A stretch of DNA of 64,000 bases from Muraenolepis orangiensis. Taxonomy: Eukaryota > Chordata > Actinopteri > Gadiformes > Muraenolepididae. How positions within the stretch are numbered: the first letter of the stretch is position 1; every line of letters begins with the position of its first letter. The DNA lies in assembly GCA_027704905.1 (NCBI GenBank), contig CM051022.1:12466804-12530803 (forward strand). The letters are read 5' to 3'. Of this stretch, positions 25,299-35,213 are shown piece after piece. The position numbers and the translations under genes were made by a program. Under the pieces are notes generated by a model. The model did no database searches. It saw nothing but the letters and a program-made list of their open reading frames with translations, and had not been told where the DNA came from.

Positions 25299-26099
25299 TT
25301 AATATAGTGGTCCTTGGTAGCAGAAGAAGTTCCTCCTCTCGCCACAGTTTCTAGCTTGCATGCCACTCTTGGACAGAGTCCCACAGTTCATCCTATTGAC
25401 AGGACAAACAGGCATCACATCATCTGGTTTCCCATCCATCCACAGCCACCGGTCAGCCAGCCAACGTAGGCCAATCCACACCTCATCTGTCTGGGCCTCA
25501 CCGGCAGCCGTCTGGGCAAAAGCTAAATCCTCTTTGGTGTGAAAACTGAGGAGATCAGACACTGTATCTTCATAGATGTCCCCCCATCCCTCATCAAGAA
25601 CCCTGCAGTGATGAATAGCTTCTTCCCATGTTTTCTTCTCCTTCACTAAAACCAGACTGTCCCGCTGACAAACAAAGGCACGTTCAAAAGTACAAGATTT
25701 ATCGGAAAGTTTGCCATATTTTGTGACTGCACATGCATTATAATTAGAGTCCTTGTCAGGCTTGGTAGGATTCCAGTTAGTGAGGTTGTTCAGTCTGCCA
25801 TCAACCCACCACCACTCACTCTTCGTTTCATTCCTACGAAGTCCAACCCAGCATACATCATTCCAGTTCTCTGAACATATATCAGATACCCGTTTTGCAT
25901 CATCTAAATTGCTCATGGTGGCTAAACTGCAATTATTACAGTTAGTTTCAGACCTGCATTTGTCCTGGGCTTGAGACCAGCTTGTTTTTTCTGCGTAGGC
26001 AAAAAACGTTTTCCATAGCAGAGAAGCCTCCACATGAGACGCTTGGCTGAGCGGGAGAATGAAGAAGAGAATCAGGTGCTTGGTCAATGAAGTCTTCAT
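25299..26099 (-). CDS. Secreted tandem C-type lectin-domain protein (intact)
   Basis: A single 266-codon open frame with ATG at 26099. Residues 1-20 are a signal peptide (hydrophobic LILFFILPLSQA). The first C-type lectin domain is about residues 30-146 (WVGLRRNETKSEWWWVDGR, C-terminal FVCQ). The second is about 150-263 (WEEAIHHC, VWIGLRWLADRWLWMDG, RNCGERRNFFCYQ). No membrane segment follows, so it is predicted secreted. The classical calcium/sugar motifs (EPN or QPD with WND) are absent; the first domain has TKPD. Mannose or galactose binding cannot therefore be assumed. N-glycosylation sequons are at NCS, NET and NLT. Both domains sit in one exon, which suggests a compact or retrocopied derivative of fish mannose-receptor-like lectins. 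A frameshifted paralogue lies about 17.5 kb to the left. No symbol is given because the orthologue is not clear. Confidence 0.85.
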   Translation of the reverse strand: MKTSLTKHLILFFILPLSQASHVEASLLWKTFFAYAEKTSWSQAQDKCRSETNCNNCSLATMSNLDDAKRVSDICSENWNDVCWVGLRRNETKSEWWWVDGRLNNLTNWNPTKPDKDSNYNACAVTKYGKLSDKSCTFERAFVCQRDSLVLVKEKKTWEEAIHHCRVLDEGWGDIYEDTVSDLLSFHTKEDLAFAQTAAGEAQTDEVWIGLRWLADRWLWMDGKPDDVMPVCPVNRMNCGTLSKSGMQARNCGERRNFFCYQGPLY

Positions 26100-26605
26100 G
26101 GTTCTTCTCCAGATTCAAAGGGTCTGTGCTCTGACCTGCTCTCCTATGATAACGTTTGTTCCTCTTGACAACATCAACCAAATGTGTTCTGCACCACGTC
26201 ACCATTCAATCCTGTTAAAACAGTCAGACAGAGAATAACTGGTCCCACCCCTTCATTCCACCAGGTGACCCTTGGTTTCACAGTATTTGCTTAACATTCA
26301 AAAGTATTAGCAACTTTTGTTTACCCATTCTGGAAAAAGCCATCTAAACTCGGCTTTAAGGTCATAGGTTTACATACAGGTAAATGAGATAATGCTGATG
26401 TAAATGTACATTCAAAAGTGAAAATTGTCCTTCTGTCCTCACGGGTTGGCCAATAGGCAGAGAGGGACAGGATCTTCAGGTGATACGGTTCACCTGTGCT
26501 CAATTCTAGTTAAGCTCTTTGGTTCATGTAATTTGTTTATGCCGTCACTAGACTACCATAGAGTCTAAGAACTAAGCTATTACCTGATGTCCAGTCGCTA
26601 TAATA

Positions 26606-27345
26606 TAACCATACTTTCAAGATTCAAGAATGGTATTTTACATATGCAATGGAATGCTTACTCCCCATTCCCTCCTGCAGTATGAATTAATTAAACACTA
26701 TAAACTATACTATGTACTATACATATACTATACAACACTATTCTATAACCATACTGTACACAATACAAATGACAATACAAAAAACAATAAAAAGACTAAA
26801 TGGATGATATATACATTGAGTTGAATTGAGTTGAATTGTGCAACAAGCATTTTAAAGTGCCAGTAATGCAGTATTATCATGAATGCAGTGCAGTGCAGTA
26901 ACTGTAAGGAGTCCAGAAAGTCCAGCAAAAGTATGATAGTGTAATGTAATATGGATGACAAAGAATTGGCAGCACTCGTAGCAGTTCAGTAGGCACACTG
27001 CCTGTGGATAAAAACTGTCCTTGAACCTGGTAGTCCTTGTACGGATGCTGGACCGTAGGGGGGAAAAGAGATGGTGCCCAGGGTGGTTGCGGTCCATTGT
27101 GATGGAGATGGCATTATTCAAACATCTGGTCCTAAAGATCTCCTCAATGCATGGAAGTGCACAACCGATGATCTTTTCCGCTTTTCCTCGCAACCCTCTG
27201 GATGGCTTTCTTGTACGTCGTGGACATAGAACAGACCTCATCCACATAGCATCAGGCTTACCGTGCCTGGTACTGGTATCCATAGCAGTGGTGAACCGTC
27301 AGGGCCTTCAAGGTATTAAGAGAAGACTCTGGAACCCTCAGATTG
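26606..27345 (-). mobile_element. LINE ORF2 C-terminus and 3' tail, minus strand
   Basis: The minus strand gives IEEIFRTRCLNNAISITMDR and a TRTTRFKDSFYPQAVCLLN stretch near 27000-27170. The 3' end (26606-26640) reads as TTCAAGA repeats plus a short box. Related copies are at 36265-36700 (plus) and 40519-40775 (minus). Confidence 0.75.
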
Positions 27346-27698
27346 AATAAATGATGTTAAGAAAATCTAAGAAAATTTAAATAAAATGAATAAATGAGAA
27401 TCATATGTGTTGTTCAGCTGTAATATTGATTACATTGATTAGTTTGTCTTTCTCGGGCCATGCACTACGCATTTGAATGAATTTGTGTTTGAAAAAAAAT
27501 GCAACCTATCAGATATTTTTATGCGTTGCTGGGAAGAATATCCTTCAACCAAGGTACTCTCTGTTTTTGAACGAATGCCTTGGCCCTTAAACTGAATGAG
27601 AGAGTGCGTTTGGATTGACAATTTGATCTTATCATATATGAACCCGCACAATAAACCCGATTGTTTTATTGTTTTATTGGCCTCTTTAATGCCTCTGT
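27346..27698. other. No gene seen
   Basis: Unclassified AT-rich sequence. From 27648 the duplication with 9643 onward resumes (CAATAAACCCGATTGTTTTA). Confidence 0.5.
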
Positions 27699-28746
27699 CA
27701 CACTGTCCCGAATTTGACACCAGATGGATACACGATAAAGCAAATGTTCAAATTCGGCTATGATCGTAAAAAACATTGGGCCATTCTAGAGGGCATCTTA
27801 AGCCATTTATGACCGCCGGTGGAGTTTCTCAGGCTCCGGCAGCAACTTCGTGAGCGGTGGCAAAATCTGGACCTTGCGAAGGTTCATTTTCGTGTTGAAT
27901 TTGTTTGTCCATTTTGCTCTTCGTATGGCCATCGTGAGGGCATCTTGTCAAATCGTGTCGTCTTCGTCTTTACTTCTTGTGATCATCGGTGCCATCAGGC
28001 ATTTTTCGCCATGTCATGGTAACATGGACATATAAAAGGAGACCTCCTAGACTGCTGAGGAGACCTGGAACCCTCTGGGGACCGCTCTGGAGTTTTACTA
28101 CCTTCAACTAATGTACACCTTGTAAGTCACTTTGGATAAAAGCGTCTGCTAAATGCCCTAAATGTAAATGTAAATGTAAATGTACTTGGACAAGGACTGA
28201 CATCTTTCTTGGATTTCCTCCCCTTTCTCTCTCTGGTTGGAGACTCAGTGCTGTCTTCTTGGACCTCTAAATCCTCAGTTTCCTCTGCTTTCCTCTTCTG
28301 AGTTCTGTATTTACCAGCCATGTTAAAGTTGAATTAAAGTTGAATTCAATTTTAAATAAAGTTTAAATGTACTGTGTGTTCTGCTACCAATAATCTCCGA
28401 TCAGCAATTGAATTTCCCACGGTCGGCCGAAGGTTTTATACCATCGGGAGTTCCATCGGGATCCATCGGTGGCTCCCGACTAGGACCAGTGCTCATAGTT
28501 ATACACTCATCCGACTCCATCACACAAGCCTTTGTGTGTCCTGCGGGTATAAACTACTATAAAAATTCACATCTTCGTGTTGCCTTCGTGTGTGGTTCGG
28601 GTGCCATCGTGTTACCTTCTGTAGGCATCGTACTTGCTTCAGCTGTTGATTGGCTGTTGACCAAGTTCGGGGCCATCTTTGCACAAAATTCCAAATTCCA
28701 TATTCGTATGGCCATCTGGTGTCAATTTCGGGACAGTGTGACAGCA
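27699..28746. mobile_element. DNA-transposon-like element with long TIRs, copy B
   Basis: Same termini as 9675-10604 (CTGTCACACTGTCCCGAA and its complement at 28729-28743). It is larger because it holds a LINE-tail insertion at 28105-28182 and extra bases near 28460-28640, and it lacks 36 bases near 28321. Confidence 0.65.
28105..28182 (+). mobile_element. Very short LINE/SINE tail insertion present only in copy B
   Basis: Copy A reads GAGTTTTACTTGGACAAGG without interruption. Copy B has the tail core and AAATGT repeats inserted after GAGTTTTACT, with ACT repeated on the right. The insertion is therefore younger than the duplication. Confidence 0.8.
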
Positions 28747-29222
28747 TCTTAAGTGAACATCATTGGTGAGTGAGACTAATTTGTCTTTGCTGGTTTTGCT
28801 GGAGTGTTGCATCTCGTTGAGCTGGATGCATTTAGCTTCCACACACTTGTTGAATGATTAGTTAATGGCTGTTTTGAGTTTGTGAAGCATTGGTGTGCTT
28901 TTCAATTGAGAGTTTTGACTTGATCTTTCTTTGCATTGGTAATTGTTACGAAGGTGTGGTTGTGTGGCAGCCATTTGTCTATGAAACCTAATTGTCACGG
29001 GTTAGGTTTGGACCCAAATGCTGCACACGGACACCAAAGGCAGATAGTGGTATTTATTGCGATAAATATCACACAGACAGGGACAGGCAGAGACGTAGTC
29101 GGGGACAGGCAGGTGATCAGAACCGGGGCTGGGTAGACAAACCAGGCAGAGGCAGGCAGAAGCGTATTATTATTATTATTAGTCAGGGACGGGCGGCAGA
29201 TCGGGAACCAGACAGGGCGGGC
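28747..29222. repeat. Duplication copy B, right part
   Basis: Matches 10605-11050. Copy B has about 38 additional bases before TGTCACGGGTTAGG. Similarity ends at 29222 where the satellite begins. Confidence 0.7.
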
Positions 29223-30092
29223 GAGTATGTGTGTGGGTCAGGACCAGTGCTTTTAGTAATAAACTCATCTGACATTGTGAGCCTATTTTCAGGTTGGAGT
29301 GTGTGTGGGGTCAGGACCAGTGCTCATAGTCAAACATTCATCCGACATTGTGTGGCTATATTCGGATTGGAGTTGGAGTGTGTGTGGGTCAGTACAAGTG
29401 CTGTTAGTCATACACACATCCGACATTGTGTGGCTATATTCGGATTGGATATTGAGTGTGTGTGTGGGTCAGGACCAGTGCTCATAGTCATACACTCATT
29501 CGACATTGAGTGCCTATATTCGGATCGGAGTTGGAGTGTGTGTGTGTGGGGCCAGGACCAGTGCTCATAGTCATTCACTCATCCGACATTGAGTGCCTAT
29601 ATTCAGATAGGAGTTGGAGTGTGTGTGGGTCAGTACAAGTGCTGTTAGTCATACACACATCCGACATTGTGTGGCTATATTCGGATTGGATATTGAGTGT
29701 GTGTGTGGGTGAGGACCAGTGCTTTTAGTCAAACATTCATCCGACATTGAGTGCCTATATTCGGATTGGAGATGGAGTGTGTGTGGGGGTCAGGACCAGT
29801 GCTTTTATTCATACACTTATCCGACAATGTGTGCCTATATTCGGATTGGAGATGGAGTGTGTGTGGGGTCAGGACCAGTGCTCATAGTCATACACTCATC
29901 CGACATTGAGTGCCTATATTCGGATTGGAGATGGAGTGTGTGTGGGGTCAGGACCAGTGCTCATAGTCATACACTCATCCGACATTGTGTGCCTATTTTC
30001 GGATTCGAGATGGAGTGTGTGTGGGGGTCAGGACCAGTGCTTTTATTCATACACTTATCCGACAATGTGTGCCTATAGTCGGATTGGAGATG

Positions 30093-30147
<55 letters not shown>

Positions 30148-30289
30148 AGGACCAGTGCTGTTAGTCATACAATCATCCGACATTGTGTGCCTATTTTCGG
30201 ATTGGAGATGGAGTGTGTGTGGGGGTCAGGACCAGTGCTTTTATTCATACACTTATCCGACAATGTGTGCCTATATTCGGATTGGAGAT

Positions 30290-30324
<35 letters not shown>

Positions 30325-31095
30325 CAGGACCAGTGCTTTTAGTCAAACACACATCTGACAATTTGTGTGCCTATTTTCAGATTGGAGATGGAGTTTGTGG
30401 GGGTCAGGACCAGTGCTCATAGTCAAACACTCATCCGACATTAAGTGCCTATTTTTGGATGGGAGATGGAGTGTGTGTGGGGGTCAGGACCAGAGCATTT
30501 AGTCATACAGTCATCCGACATTGTGTGCCTATATTCGGATTGGAGATGGAGTGTGTGTGGGGGTGAGGACCAGTTATTTTATCATACACTCATCCGACAT
30601 TGAGTGCCTATATTCGGATTGGAGATGGAGTGTGTGTGGGGGTGAGGACCAGTTATTTTATCATACACTCATCCGACATTGTGTGCCTATATTCGGATTG
30701 GAGATGGAGTGTGTGTGGGGGTCAGGACCAGTGCTTTTAGTCAAACATTCATCCGACATTGAGTGCCTATATTCGGATTGGAGATGGAGTGCGTGTGTGT
30801 GTGTGTGTGGGTCAGGACCAGTGCTGTTAGTCATACACACATCCGACATTGTGTGCCTATATTCGGATTGGAGATGGAGTGTGTGTGTGGGGGTGAGGAC
30901 CAGTGCTTTTAGTCATACACACATCCGACATTGAGTGCCTGTATTCGGATTGGAGATGGAGTTTGTGTGGGTCAGGACCAGTGCTCATAGTCATACACTC
31001 ATCCGACATGGAGTGCCTATATTCGGATTGGAGATGGAGTGTGTGTGGGGTCAGGACCAGTGCTGTTAGTCATACACACAGCCGACATTGTGTGC
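29223..31095. repeat. Satellite of about 80-bp units, about 23 copies
   Basis: Each unit contains GTCAGGACCAGTGCT, CATACACTCATCCGACATTG and ATATTCGGATTGGAG, followed by a GTGTGTGG run of variable length. I count 23 units by the GGACCAGT/GTACAAGT word. (GT)n has expanded within units near 30097-30147 and 30291-30320. Long open frames in both strands are by-products of the repeat. Confidence 0.9.
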
Positions 31096-31265
31096 TTGTG
31101 TTGCGTGCTTGTGTGCATTGAGGGCTCAGCATGTGTTGAGGGTCAGTGGCTCTGATGTGGTGCTGCCCATCCTCACCACCTGGCAGCGGTCCGACAGTAG
31201 GTCCAGTATCCAGCTGCACGTGGATGGGGGCACGCCTAGACCTCTAAGCTTGGTGTCGAGCATGG

Positions 31266-34065
31266 CAGAGACTGAAGCAGCAACCGATCGCTGTGAGGGA
31301 GGTCCAATGCTGGTCGGACCAATCGGACTCTATGCTGCAGGATTGTTTTGATCGCGCTGACTGGGACATGTTCCGGGTTGCCTCGGACAATAACCTCAAT
31401 GAGTACGTGTTGTAATGGAAAAATCATATGTTGTCCCTTCTATCACTGTTTATTGACCTCAGGGTTCTAGTAGAGAATGCCAATGTAGTTCTCCCAATCA
31501 CCCTTTTGTCCTATTGTCCTGAGGGGTCTTGTCTTGTCCTTATCGTGTTTGACCAACTGTAATGTTTATCTCACAGCGGGGGACAGTGGCTATTGCAGTC
31601 TACAGCTGTTGAAGGGGGGTTGGCATACAACTATTAAGCTGGATCAAAGGCTTGGCCGCTCCTGGTTCAACACCTCTGGCTTCCCCCCTGCATGGGAGTT
31701 CCTCTGTTCCCGTGCTGGAGATGGGGGTGGTGGAGCCAGGTGGTCAAGACTTGCATCATTGAAGTGAAAGACAGTGTCTTAGGGGCAGTCCTAAGATGGA
31801 ATAAATACTGAGTGTTGCCAGCATTACGGTGGACTTCCCTATCCTCACCTCATAGGATTCGGGGCTCCCGACAAAGCTTTGTCTGTCTGTTTGTCTGTCT
31901 GTTGTCTGACTGTCTGTCAATTTCTCTGTTTGGCCACTTGTCTACTTGTCTACTTGTATTTGTTCATTGTGTTCTGCTTGCTTGATAAATCTTCAAACTT
32001 AATTGAGTTCATGTGTGACAGTTCTTATTGATTGATAATTTGCCTTCTTATTCATGTAGATTTCCACCACAGCGTCCTCGGTCACCGGGTTCATCAAGTG
32101 CATAGATGACGTTGTTCCGACCAAGTCGGTTCGGATATATCCCAACCAGAAACCGCGGATTAACGGCAATGTTCGCGCTGCCCTCCACGTGCGTAACGCC
32201 GCCTTTGGCTCCGGGAATATGGAGGAATATACGAGAGCCTGTTACGACCTCCGTAAGACCATCGTCACTGCCAAGCGGGAGTATAAGGACAGAGTGGAGG
32301 AGAAATTCAAGAGGGGTATGTGGCAGGGGTTACAGACGATAACGAACTTCAGAGGGAGAACCAGTTGTGTAGAGAACTCCTCTACCTCCCTCCCAGGAGA
32401 GCTAAATCGTTTTTTTGCTCGGTTCGACGTGAACGGCAGCCCGCCGAAGCCAGCGCCGCCTGAGGAGACCAGCCTGCTGAACATCTCGGAGGCGGATGTA
32501 CGCCGCACCTTCATGCGGTTCAACATCCGTAAGGCGGCAGGCCCCGACGACATCCCGGGCCGCGTCCTCAGAGCATGCGCAGACCAGTTGACAGGAGTCT
32601 TTGCAGACATGTTCAACGTCTCCCTGTCCCAGGCTGTTGTTCCCGCGGTCTTCAAGATGTCCACCATCGTGCCTGTCCCTAAACAACCCAAGGTAACGAC
32701 TATAGACCTGTAGCCCTCACCTAGATTGTCAGCAAATGCTTCGAGAGGTTGGTCAAGGACTTTATTTGCTCCGTGTTACCTGCCATGCTGGACCCATGTA
32801 AATTTTCACATCGTCAAAACAGATCCACGGACGATGCAATTGCCATGGCTCTCCACACTGCCCTTTCCCACTTGGAGGGAAAGAACTGTTATGTGCGGAT
32901 GCTGTTTGTGGACTACAGCTCAGCATTCAACACGATAGATCCTGCCAAGCTCGACACCAACTTAGAGGTCTAGGCGTGCCCCCATCCCCGTGCAGCTGGA
33001 TACTGGACTTCCTGTCGGACCGCTGCCAGGTGGTGAGGATGGACAGCACAACCTCAGAGCCACTGACCCTCAACACGGGATCCCCCCAGGGATGCGTGCT
33101 GAGCCCTCTCCTCTACTCCCTCTACACCCAGGACAGCTTCAACGTCATCATCAAGTTTGCTGACGACACGACAGTGATGGGCCTGATCCCCGGCGAAGAC
33201 GAGACAGCCTACAGAGAGGAGGTCGGATCGCTGGAGCAGTGGTGCCAGGAGAACAGCCTCGCCCTCAACGCCAAGAAGACCAAGGAGCTGATCGTGGACT
33301 TCAGGAAGCAGAGGGGAGAGCACAGCCCTATCTCCATCGACGGTGTTGCAGTAGAGAGGGTCAGCGGCTTCAAGTTCCTCGGCGTGCACATCTCCGAGGA
33401 CCTCACATGGTCCACGCACACCACACGCGTGGTGAAAAGGGCCCAACAGCGCCTGTATTTCCTCAGGCGTCTGAAGAAATTCAGCATGGGCCCCCGCATC
33501 CTGAGAACATTCTATAACGGCACCATGGAGAGTGTTCTTACAGGGTGTATCACCGCCTGGTACGGGAACTGCACCGCACTCGAGCGCAGAGCGCTTCAAA
33601 GGGCGGTGCGGACGGCCCAGTATATCGTTGGAGGTGAGCTCCCCTCCCTCCTGGATATATACAACCAGCGGTGCGTGGCCAAGGCCAAACGCATCATAAA
33701 AGACATTGCCCACCCCAGCTACGAACTGTACTCACTGTTACCGTCAGGCAGGCGATACCTCAGTATCAAGTGCCGTACAAAGACTCCGAGATAGCTTCCA
33801 CAGTCAGGCCATCAGGCTGCTGAACAAGGGCGTATAGCATATAACAATGTATATTTTATTACATTGATTTATATATACATATTGCTCTTTTTCTGTGCCG
33901 ATATATTGCATTTTATAAATTGCATTTTTATTTTTATAGTTTATTCTATTTTTATCTTATTTGTATAACTGCTGTCTGTCGTCGGGTATTGCACATAAGA
34001 TTTTCACATCACTGCTTTATACTTGTGTAAACTGTGAAGTGACAATAAACTTGACTTGACTTGAG
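31266..34065 (+). mobile_element. Rex1/L2-type LINE, young-looking but broken copy
   Basis: Frames in order: ADWDMFRVASDNNLNEYV (31350-31405), a 650-base interruption, TASSVTGFIKCIDDVVPTKS (32070-32130), KAAGPDDIPGRVLRACADQL (32530-32590), FVDYSSAFNTID (32905-32940), TGSPQGCVLSPLLYSLYT (33076-33130), FADD at 33156-33167, NSLALNAKKTKELIVDFRKQ, FKFLGVHISEDLTWSTHT, ITAWYGNCTALERRAL and LPSGRRY. The 272-codon frame 32976-33794 is unbroken. Stops or shifts near 32700 and 32970 disable it. It ends with GTGACAATAAACTTGACTTG. The endonuclease is missing (5'-truncated). Confidence 0.9.
31406..32059. mobile_element. Insertion inside the LINE, possible solo LTR
   Basis: This sequence separates two parts of the LINE coding region. 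It begins TGTAATGG just after GTGT. It contains a GGGGCTCCCGACAAAGC block, TCTGTCTG repeats and an AATAAA-like TTGATAAATC, a layout resembling an LTR with R/U5, and may end near TTCA or TGTGACA at about 32010-32020. No clean target duplication was resolved and no coding domains are present. Confidence 0.35.
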
Positions 34066-34300
34066 TTCAGGGCCTAGAGATGAGTGTGGGACAGTTACCT
34101 GAACCCAGTGTTCCTGCTACAATCACATGGTTTGTTCAATAAAAACATCAAAACATATAATTGTTTGTGTGGTATTAGTTAAAGCAGACTGTTTGTCTAT
34201 TGTTGTAACTTAGATGAAGATCACAACACATTTTAGACAAATTTATGCCGAAATCCAGGTCAAAAAAACAAAGGGTTCACATACTTTTTCTTGCAACTGT
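34066..34300. mobile_element. Tc1-like transposon end fragment
   Basis: 34130-34300 has the words GGTATTAGTT, TAGATGAAGATCA, GAAATCCAGG and GGGTTCACATACTTTTTCTT that I recognise from the terminal region of fish Tc1-like elements. No transposase is present. Confidence 0.55.
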
Positions 34301-34480
34301 ATTTTGCAGAGAAGGAGAGCAGGATGAGTTGGACAGAAGTTGAAGATTCTAAACGACACTGGGAGGTCAGAAGTGAGAGCTGGATTACAGGTATGCAAGT
34401 AATGACTTATCAGTCTAAACAATTAGAAGATTCTGAATGACATATGGGAGGTCTGAGAGTAAACTGACCTTGACTTGATA

Positions 34481-34624
34481 TGACGGTCTGATCTGGAGCA
34501 AGGCACACTTCCGTTGCATCACAAGCTCTGGAGGGAAGCTTTTCTTGACTTCCAAACCAACCATCATATTTTGCCGATAGTTTGCCGATTTCAGTCAGAC
34601 GTGCTACCATTGCGCCACAAGGTC
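34481..34624 (-). pseudogene. Two tRNA-Trp-like fragments
   Basis: On the minus strand, 34592-34624 reads GACCTTGTGGCGCAATGGTA and continues to TCTGACTG, close to the 5' half of nuclear tRNA-Trp. 34481-34528 resembles positions about 1-45 of the same tRNA, including CTCCAGATCAGA with the CCA anticodon. Both lack a TPsiC arm and B box, so neither is a working tRNA. The flanks (CAAACCAACCATCAT, TTGCCGATAG) also repeat, suggesting a small duplicated unit. Confidence 0.55.
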
Positions 34625-34639
34625 TGCAGTTAGGCTCTT

Positions 34640-35213
34640 ACTGACTTCAAATCAACCATCATCTAGTGAGAGCTTTATTACAGGGGACAAAATCAGTTTT
34701 TTAAGTAAGTAATGACTGCTCCAGTTTTTTAAGTAAGTAATGACTGCTCCATCATCATTTGCCGATAGTAACAGCTGGCTTACAGAGGGAAAAAGGCATT
34801 GATACACACTCTATAATCATGGGTTATTTAGGCAACTGAATATGGTCAAAAACGGTGCCAAAATCTGCAGATTTATTTTTAATGTACGAGTACACGTGTA
34901 CACTTTGATATCTTGCCCACGTCTTTTTGTGTAGGTGCGTGTGCTTCTTATTTATGTCCAACCCGACACTATATAACATGGAGGTTTAATACTGAGTTCC
35001 AATGACATTGAGAAATAACGCAGCAGTTTCAAAATCAATATTTTGGGCCAGGGGGCAGATTCTAAGCACAACTAGCTAATGAGCTAGATTAAGTTTGCAG
35101 TTGATTAAAAGCTTTTACTTTCTGAACTTTAGAGCTGTCAGGAGATGCAGGTTCCCGTTACGGTAGGACTGTTTCAAAGTGCGAAAGTGAAACATTTCCA
35201 AATATATACCCAA
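34640..35213 (-). other. DCLRE1C: DCLRE1C 3' flank / probable 3' UTR
   Basis: No coding sequence. A minus-strand AATAAA (TTTATT at about 34872) lies roughly 340 bases past the stop and could be the poly(A) signal. A 28-bp direct duplication is at 34692-34749. Confidence 0.45.

Larger units (their letters stand above)
24404..26600. repeat. Segmental duplication copy B (lectin block)
   Basis: Collinear and same-strand with 6999-9035. It holds the intact lectin gene and a further lectin-domain remnant. Confidence 0.85.

Noticed and set aside
29223..31095. CRISPR-like regular repeat array and ORFs
   Set aside because: Units are contiguous satellite copies without unique spacers, in a vertebrate genome.
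33054..33713. 219-codon minus-strand ORF
   Set aside because: Antisense of the LINE reverse-transcriptase frame on the plus strand.
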